DNA of 64,000 nt from the NCBI GenBank assembly GCA_037367355.1, contig CM074704.1, forward strand, positions 1,984,001-2,048,000, written 5' to 3'. The DNA is from Neoscytalidium dimidiatum (Eukaryota; Ascomycota; Dothideomycetes; Botryosphaeriales; Botryosphaeriaceae). Position numbers and translations under genes: made by a program. Shown here one piece after another: positions 56,858 through 64,000 of the stretch; position 1 is the stretch's first letter; each line of letters starts with the position of its first letter. Under the pieces are notes generated by a model. The model searched no databases. It saw only the letters and a list, made by a program, of their open reading frames with translations, and had not been told where the DNA came from.

Positions 56858-57385
56858 GAATATCTCCACTGCTACGCTGCCGACTGCATCACGCGCGTCT
56901 TCCACCCGCACGGAACCCACGCTCTCGAACACCCCGAAGAACGCCACATAATCGACGCCCTCGCCCACGGCGACGAAAGCGCACGCAAAGGCAAACTCCA
57001 CACCCGAATCCCAAACCACTTTGGTGGCGGTGAGGATGTGGAGGTTTTCAGGCCGGAGAGGTGGGTGCAGGGTGGTGGGCGGAAGGAGGGCGGCAGGTTC
57101 TTGCCGTGTGAGGCCTGGGCGAGGGGGGAGAAGTGAGTGCGCTTTTTGATTTTGATTAGCCTTTTTTTTTTTTTTTTCATTTGTTCGTTGCGATACGTGC
57201 TGATGGTTTTGCGCAGTCTTTCGGTGGTCGAGATGCGATTGCGTCTCGGAATGGTGCCTTCGATGTTTGAGACGGTTGTGGTGAACGAGGGAGATGACGG
57301 CCCATTAGAGCTGGAGGAGACGGTGTTGACGCTGAGGATTAAGAAGATGGGGTATCGGTTGAGGTTCGTGCCTCTGAGTGGTTGA
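56858..57385 (+). pseudogene. Possible cytochrome P450 C-terminal relic
   Basis: Two segments, 56858..57132 and 57217..57385, joined in phase by an 84-nt intron (donor GTGAGT, acceptor CGCAG, with a run of 16 T). The first ends with EDVEVFRPERW and then RFLPCEAWARGE. The second continues NLSVVEMRLRLGMVPSMFETVVVNE and ends MGYRLRFVPLSG. FRPERW is the P450 PERF-type motif, FLP normally opens the haem loop, and LxxxEMRL is the following helix. The haem loop itself (FxxGxRxCxG) is missing or destroyed, and no upstream P450 helices (such as ExxR) are readable. I therefore read it as a 5'-truncated dead fragment. The part before FRPERW does not look like a normal P450, so the identification is tentative. 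Confidence 0.4.
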
Positions 57386-57500
57386 AACGTGTGAAATAAG
57401 GTCACGCGGGCCAGATCTCTGCACTTGTGTCAAACACTGGTGTTGCAGTCATTGTTTTTTCCATTATAGCACGTTCCTTTCACACTTAATTCCGCCACCA
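57386..57500. other. Junction before the RIP-affected element
   Basis: Normal CA/TG content ends here: the last ordinary CA pairs are around 57496-57500. Confidence 0.5.
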
Positions 57501-58843
57501 ATTTCGCTTACTTATTAGCGTATACTAAATATATATAATTACCCTTATTCGGTATTTTTTACTAGTATGCTAATTTATTTATTCTACTAATTATTACTAC
57601 TTAATATAGTACCCTATTAACTAACTAGTTTAATAGTTATAAGCCCGGCCCGCGTATTAATACCTTCCGAGTAATATATATATATAAGTTAACCTATAGC
57701 ATCTAGATAATAATATATACGGTAGTATCGGTATATTCTACTACTACTACTACCTAGTATTTAAGTACTTAATTAAGAGTCGTACGCCTTCTTCGAATCT
57801 AAAAGCACGAAGCTCTTTAGTTATTTTATTAAGGAACGCTTCCTTTACGTACGGACTACGCTATATAAGGCTAGTTAAATACTAATATATACGCTATAAT
57901 AGCCTTACGTATACTAGTTATACTAACTAGCCCTAATAAATAGGAAGACTAGATTAATACTATTAGAATTAAGGCGAAATCCGATAAAATATTCGAATAT
58001 ATCGACCCTAGTAAGCCTAATAAGCTAACGTAACTAGAGGAACCTATACTAAGCCTAAATTTAGCTATATAAGGCTCCTCGTTATTAAATCTTAATCTAT
58101 AGTCGAATAATAAACTTAAAGTAGAATATAAACGGAATCTCTCGCGTTATTTAATGTTACGAACCCTAGAATACACGGGCGTTATAGCTATAAAAGGTAT
58201 AAACCCGCACGGGTAGGAAGTAGGAAGTCGATAAGAAGGAGCGCGGCGGGACGATGATACTAGCCGCTCGCACGATTAAGAAAGTCGGGAATCGGGAAAC
58301 GAACCTAAGCGCCGCGCGTTACGTACGACCTACTTTAGATCTCTACAAATCTAAGTACCGTATATCTACCCCCGATAAATCTACTATACCTAGATCTAGA
58401 TTATTATAGCTTTACTATAGTATATAGATACGCTCGTTAGATAGTATTTTAACCCTCGTAGTTAATTTAAAGTTCTAATTTAATACTATATTAACTTAGA
58501 GGTAATAAGGCCTATCGAACTCCTATATTACGTAACTTCTTATTCTATTATTACTCCCCTTTCCTCGTCTTTAAGGTAAACCCTTCGATAAACCCGAACC
58601 TACTAGGTAACTCCGAAGCCTAGTAGTAGAGGCCCCGTCGTTATACTTTAACTACTATCCTTATAGGAAAGAAAGCGATTTAATTAGAAAATAGGAAGTA
58701 TTTCCTTACCCTAAAAAGCACTTATAGTATTAGCTATTATAGCGGACGTATCTAGTAGTAAGTACGCATTAGAAGCGTAGAATACTCTAGGCTCGTAGTA
58801 ACCGCCGTAATATAGAACGGTAGTAGGAAACTAATACCCTAAT

Positions 58844-59900
58844 ATGCCGACTAACGAGGAGCTACTTAATATAATCCTAGAACTTCGAAACGAGAACGTA
58901 ATCCTACGTACCTAGCTTACCTAGATACTAGCTCTACTACCGGCTACTAAGGTTAAGGTCCCGAAACTAGACCTATATTATAGAGACCGAAAGAAGACCT
59001 AGGCCTTTATTACGTAGCTAAATAACTATATATACTTTACGCACGGTAACTTCGCCGGCCCCGCCGAATAAGTCCTATACGCTAGTATCTACCTTAGAGA
59101 ATCGACGGAATAATAGTTCCGACCTTTTAAGCGGGAGTACTAGGAGAAACCCGTATATCTATAGTTCGAAGTAACCTCGATAATTTTTAGCGACTACCGA
59201 AACTTTACGAAGTAGCTTAAGATAGCCTTTAGCGGTATTAATAAGAACCGCCTAGCTACTAGGACCCTTATAAGCCTAAAGTAGAAAGAAACGGTATAGG
59301 ATTATATAGCTAAGTTCTAGGACGTAGTATACCTTATAGACGGGTACTCCGACCTTACGTTACGTACCTTCTACTACTAAGGGCTAAGGGATAAGATTAA
59401 AGAAGCTATAACGTACTATAAGGAACTAGAAACCCTTAACGATATAATTAAGCTAGCCCTACTTATAGATAAGCGTCGTATAGAGAGGTAGTTTAATAAG
59501 AAGGGGTATAACGCTAATATCTCGAGGTAAGCTAGGCCTCGTTATATCTAAGAAGGGGGCGACGCTATAGAAATAGATAATATAGTTCGACGGGATAAAA
59601 GTAAAAATAGGAAGAACGGTAATAATAGAGGTAAGAAAAGGGAATAGAGTAAGAAAGAAAAAGAGCTCTATAAGAAAGGACTATATATCCGATATAGAGA
59701 TAAATAGAGCGTAGGGTATAAATACTCGAAGAAAGAGTTACGGAAAGTAGCGGTAGCTATCTAGAAATAGAAGGCGCTACGAGAAATCGCCACTATAAAG
59801 ATAGTAGACTATATAGCCCTAAGCTAGATAGCGTACTATAACGACGATTATACTATCTACTAGAGCGATAAGAACGCTACGGGGTAGTACCCTAGTAAGC
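58844..59900 (+). pseudogene. Gag relic with mutated zinc knuckle
   Basis: The frame from ATG 58844 (MPTNEELLNIILELRNENVI) reads a capsid-like helical region (KVPKLDLYYRDRKK, LNNYIYFTHGNF, YIAKF) interrupted by many TAG codons, where Gln or Trp would be expected. Near 59678 the zinc knuckle of the CxxC...KWxxGHxC type can be recognised, but its Cys and His codons have become Tyr (TGY or CAY to TAY) and its Trp a stop: LYIRYRDK, stop, SVGYKY. The end near 59900 is approximate. Confidence 0.75.
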
Positions 59901-60799
59901 TATAACGACTTAATATAATACTCCGAAAATTAGAAGAGGCTATAAAGGAAGATATCGAAAGGTACTTCCCGGCCGACGAAGACCTCGTAAATAGTAAAAC
60001 TAGAGAACTATACGATAGTATACCGGAGTCTAGCAAGGTAGAAACTATCGAGTAATAGTAGGACTAGGCTATACTTAGTCGGATCGTAGAATACCTAAAC
60101 CGGTACGGAGATATAAGGAATATTAAATTCGATTATACCCCTACGATCTACTAGACCCCTAGATCGAGAATAGATCTACTACCGTAATAGTACTAGATAA
60201 AGAACGGAAAACTTAGCTTACGGTTTTTCGAGAACGACGTATAGTACCCCTAGAAGGAATCGCTATTAAAAACGGCCGATAAGGTAGTATTCTAGCTTAA
60301 AGGAGAAGCCTAGGAAATATAGTAATAACGAGACCTTACGTATCTACGCGATATAGCCTATACCCTCTACCGTTACGGTATAGCTATACGAAGCTATAGT
60401 ACCCTATAGTGGATATCCGATAAGAAATACGGTAAACTAACCTTCTAGTACTAGGTGCGTAACGGATAGATCTACTAGAGGCGTAAGATTAAGTAAGGGC
60501 GATAGACTTAGTAGAAGGATACCCCGATTCTAGTCGAAGAATAGGACGAGTATATACGCTACGAGATATTAAAAAACTAAATAGCTCCCCTAGCTAGGAA
60601 CCCTAGAAGGGGCTAATACGAAGGTCCCTTAACTAGGTTATATACTTAATATCGAACGGAATATCTCGTAAGTAGGAAGAACTTAGAATACTACTAGAAG
60701 TACTAGTTATAATCGAAGGAACTACTACGCTAGTAATAATTAATAGTAGTACGTAAGAAAATTTCGTAGATCCTAAATTTCTTAAGAAGAACGACTTAC

Positions 60800-63700
60800 T
60801 ATTTTAATCTAAGAAACGGCCCTACGAGCTTAGCACGTTTAATAGGTTATCGATAGAATACGGTAAGGGTTAGATAAGGATCGAGACCGGTTAGATACGA
60901 ATAGCCCTCGGAGATTATAAAGAACGAATTAACCTAGACGTAATAATAAGCCCGAACTACGATATCGTCCTCGGGATACCTTAGTTAAAAACCTACGATC
61001 CGTATATTAGCTAGAGTATAGAAACTATAACGTTTCCTAGAGATAACTATAAGCGATACCTCGCGAACCTCGAAGTAAAAGAGCTAGAGCTAAAGAGCCC
61101 GAGCTAAGAGCTAGAGCTAGAGAGCTAGAGCTAAGAGCTAGAGCTAGGGAGCTAAAGCTAAGAGCTAGAGCTAGAGAGCTAGAGCTAAGAGCTAGAGCTA
61201 GAGAGCTAGAGCCGAGAGCTAGAGCTAGAGAGCTAGAGCTAAAAGAGCTACGAGCTAGAGCCGTCTAGAGAGTACCCGGTAGAGACTAGAAGAATATCCC
61301 TTAATACCCTACTACGTATAAAAAAACGAGGAGAGTAAGCTTATATCGTCTATATTAAGCCTAGCTTAGAATAAGAACGCCGAATTATAGTATAGATTAG
61401 AAAACGGATCTCGGAAGTCGATACTCCCCGGCTACTCGGAGGAGACTATTCGAGGAGAATCTACGAGAGGTATAGCCCGCTAGGTAGAATCCTTAACTAG
61501 ATACGCGTAACGGAAAATACTACGGGACTAGAGAAGGTACCTCCGGAATTCTAGAAATACGCTGAATTATTTTAAGAAAGAGGTAAAGGATTATTACCCG
61601 AGTATAAGCTATAGGACTATAAGATACCCCTATTACTAGGGACGTAGCCTACGTTTAAGCCTATTTATTCCCTCTCGGAAAACGAGGCCGAAGTACTAAG
61701 GGAGTATCTTAAAACGAACCTAGAAAGAGAATATATCCGACCCTCTACGTTACTAGCCGGATACCCTATCCTATTCGTATCTAAGAAAAATAGTAAGCTC
61801 CGCCTCTATATCGACTATAGGTAATTAAACGACATTACGGTAAAAAACCGATACCCGTTACTACGTATCGATAAATTATAGGATAGACTAAGAAAAGCTA
61901 AATACTTTATTAAGCTAGACCTTAGGGAAGGTTATTACCTCGTCCGGATAAAAGAAGGCGAAGAATAGAAAACGGCTTTCCAAATAAGATTCGGATATTA
62001 CGAGTATACGGTAATACTATTCGGACTTACTAATATACCGGCTACGTTCTAGAGCCTAGTTAACGATATACTACGACCGTATTTAGACGTATTTATACTA
62101 GCCTACCTAGACGATATCCTAATATACTCGGAAACGCTCGAAGAATATACTAAGTACGTATATAAAGTCCTATAGGTACTAGAGGAACGGAACCTCCGGA
62201 TAGCCCCCGATAAGAGCGAATAGTATATATAGAAGACTAAGTACCTCGGGTTTATTATTACTCTAGGATATATTAGTATAAACGAGAAGAAACTAGACGC
62301 GATAAGAGAATAGCCTACGCCGAAAACCGTTAAAGAAGTATAATCCTTCCTTAGCTTTACTAACTTTTATCGGAAGTTTATTCTAAACTATATAAAGGTA
62401 TTAGCTTTGCTTATAGACTTAACTAAAAAAGAATATAGATTCGTATAGGGAGAAAGATAGTAGAATGCTTTCGACTTATTAAAACGAATATTTATAGAAG
62501 TACCGGTCTTAGGACTATTCTACCCCGACCTACCTATAACGATAGAAACCGACGTATTAGACTACGCTATCGGAGTAGTCTTAAGCTAGCTAGACGAGTA
62601 AGGTAGGCTATACCCTATTACGTATTACTCCCGAAAAATAATAGGACTAGAACGAAACTACGACGTCTATAATAAAGAACTCCTAGCTATCGTTACGGCC
62701 TTTAAAGAATAGAGATATTATCTTAAAGAAGCTAAGTACTAGGTTATAGTCTACTATAACTATAAGAACCTCTTATACTTTACTACTACGAAAGAACTAA
62801 ACCGAAGGTAGATTAGGTAGGCTAAAGAACTAGCGTCCTACGATATAAAGATTATCTACCGGAAGAAATTAGAAAACGCTCGCGTAGACGCGCTAAGTAG
62901 AAGAGCCGACTATACGGAAGAAAGGCTAGAACTATAACCGGCAATACTAGTAGAATAGGAAGATAGGTCTCTTATACCTAATAAACGCTAGATCTCCGCT
63001 ATATATAGGAGAAAAGAGAAACCCGAGAGGTCGCTTACCCCGGCTAGGCTAGTAGCCTTAGCGATACGCCTAGAAAGCTACGAATAGGATCGTAAAATCC
63101 GAGAAGCCTACGCGGAAGACGCTACGGTATAAGAAATTAGAAATTTAGAAAACGACCCCCGAGTAACTAGAGACGTAGAAGGAATAATTCTATTTTTAGG
63201 ATTGATCTACGTTCCGGTAAAACTACAGGAGGAACTTATAAAGAATATATACGAGGCTCCAGTATATAGTTATTAAGGAACTAAGAAGACGATCGAGAGG
63301 ATTACGAGAAATTACTACTTTCTAGGGCTTAGAAGAATAGTCTAACGGATAGTTACGTAATACAACCTCTATATTCGAAGTAAGGCGGCGAGATACGTAC
63401 TCTACGGACTACTCTAGCTACTACCGGCACCTAAGCGCCCTTAGTAATCTATCTTACTAGATTTTATTACGGACCTACCTAAGTTAGAAGAACTACTTAC
63501 CGGAGTTAAGTACGATTTAGTACTAGTTATCGTAGATAGAATAACGAAATACGCGTACTACTTACCCTACCTAAAGAGGGTAAACGCGGAAGATCTTATA
63601 TATACGTTCCTAAGAACCGTTCTCGGTAACTACGGATTACTAGAAGAACTCGTATTAGATAGAGATAAACTATTTATATTACGATTCTAGTAGACTCTTA

Positions 63701-64000
63701 CTAAATAACTCGGAGTAAAGTATAAGCTCTTAACTATAGTATATCCGTAGATAGACGGATAAATAGAACGGACTAACTAGACGCTAGAATAATACCTACG
63801 CTATTACTTTAACTACGTATAGGACAACTAGGTGGAACTACTATTCTTAGCCTAGTTCGCGTATAATAGCTCTAAAGCGTCGGTAATATAAGAATTACCG
63901 TTCTACGCTAATTACGGTTATAAGCTATTAGCCTATAAAGAACCTATACCGAGCGAATTACTAGCCTAAAAAGAAATCTTTAAAGCCGACTAGTTAAAGG
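60800..64000 (+). pseudogene. Pol relic: protease end, reverse transcriptase, RNase H, integrase
   Basis: All parts share one frame, different from gag. Protease C-terminus: YDIVLGIP, stop, LKTYDP (~60958). Reverse transcriptase: GYPILFVSKKNSKLRLYIDY (~61759), FIKLDLREGYY, and the catalytic [10 protein letters not shown] with YLDD intact (~62100). RNase H: ETDVLDYAIGVVLS (~62545) and NARVDALSRRA (~62875). Integrase: a damaged zinc-binding part at ~63230-63400, then SILLDFITDLPKLE (~63450), LVIVDRITKYAYY and LVLDRDKLF (~63655), so the DD of the core is readable. Stops are nearly all TAG at Gln or Trp positions. The frame is open past the right edge. Confidence 0.9.
61081..61262 (+). repeat. 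27-bp minisatellite inside the dead retrotransposon
   Basis: About six to seven tandem copies of a ~27-base unit built from GAGCTAGAGCTA and AGAGCTAGAGCTAGA, lying between the protease and reverse transcriptase relics. Copies differ by one or two bases. Confidence 0.85.

Larger units (their letters stand above)
57501..64000 (+). mobile_element. RIP-degenerated Ty3/Gypsy LTR retrotransposon, right end cut off
   Basis: From ~57501 to the right edge the DNA almost lacks CA and TG dinucleotides while CG stays common; for example I count about four CA/TG in 60001-61000. This is the mark of RIP acting on CpA. Translating the plus strand across the resulting TAG stops gives a gag frame from ATG 58844 and then, in another frame, protease, reverse transcriptase, RNase H and integrase in Ty3/Gypsy order. 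The ~1.3 kb before gag should hold the 5' LTR and primer site, but both are too mutated for me to place. The integrase runs off the window, so the 3' LTR is not seen. The element cannot be active. Confidence 0.93.

Noticed and set aside
57137..57385. Separate 82-codon ORF beginning MRFLILISLFFFFF, resembling a signal peptide
   Set aside because: The hydrophobic start is a translation of the poly-T tract of an intron; the downstream part belongs to the P450-like second segment.

Overview
The window is nuclear DNA from a filamentous ascomycete (Pezizomycotina). The evidence is short introns (mostly 43-116 nt) with GTAAGT-like donors and CTAAC/CTGAC branch points, a HET-domain gene, a Kex2-type convertase, fungal LEA-like (DUF3659-type) repeats, an intron-containing tRNA-Ser, and a Ty3/Gypsy element destroyed by CpA-to-TpA mutation, the signature of repeat-induced point mutation (RIP). 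A dothideomycete is my best guess, but that is inference only.

Layout. 1-1839: 3' part of a large LEA-like repeat protein. 3.6-9.9 kb: gene-poor DNA with two small C2H2 zinc-finger genes and weak orphan ORFs. 11.5-13.5 kb: HET-domain protein. 15.3-17.2 kb: aldehyde dehydrogenase (minus, six exons). 18.1-19.2 kb: ankyrin gene with an unresolved 5' end. 20.7-21.3 kb: Ser/Thr-rich, probably GPI-anchored protein. 21.9-22.6 kb: haloacid-dehalogenase-like hydrolase. 23.6-25.8 kb: secreted GMC oxidoreductase (four exons). 27.0-32.0 kb: 1665-residue PhoD-like phosphatase, divergent from the KEX2 homologue at 33.2-35.8 kb. 36.5-36.6 kb: tRNA-Ser(GCT) with a 76-nt intron. 38.6-39.6 kb: epoxide-hydrolase-like alpha/beta hydrolase. 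40.5-42.5 kb: membrane-anchored kelch protein (four exons). 43.0-45.0 kb: multi-pass membrane protein. 46.6-48.1 kb: secreted protein broken by one in-frame TAG. 48.5-50.0 kb: secreted Cys-rich protein with an apparent one-base frameshift. 50.7-51.5 kb: ankyrin protein. 52.0-53.0 kb: secreted protein with a separate signal-peptide exon. 54.0-55.0 kb: MARVEL-like membrane protein. 56.9-57.4 kb: possible cytochrome P450 relic. 57.5-64.0 kb: RIP-ruined Ty3/Gypsy retrotransposon that runs off the right edge.

There is no operon-like or cluster logic. The conserved housekeeping block (PhoD, KEX2, tRNA) sits in the middle. Accessory genes (HET, ankyrin, secreted orphans) lie on both sides, and the right end passes into a repeat-rich compartment. 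Three accessory genes (18-19, 46-48 and 48-50 kb) carry apparent lesions. Two of these lie in very GC-rich tracts, so sequencing or assembly error must be excluded before calling them pseudogenes. I did not find a convincing new multi-gene system. The most worthwhile items are the lesions, the exhaustive CpA-specific RIP, the minisatellite inside the dead element, and several exons that a plain ORF reading misses.
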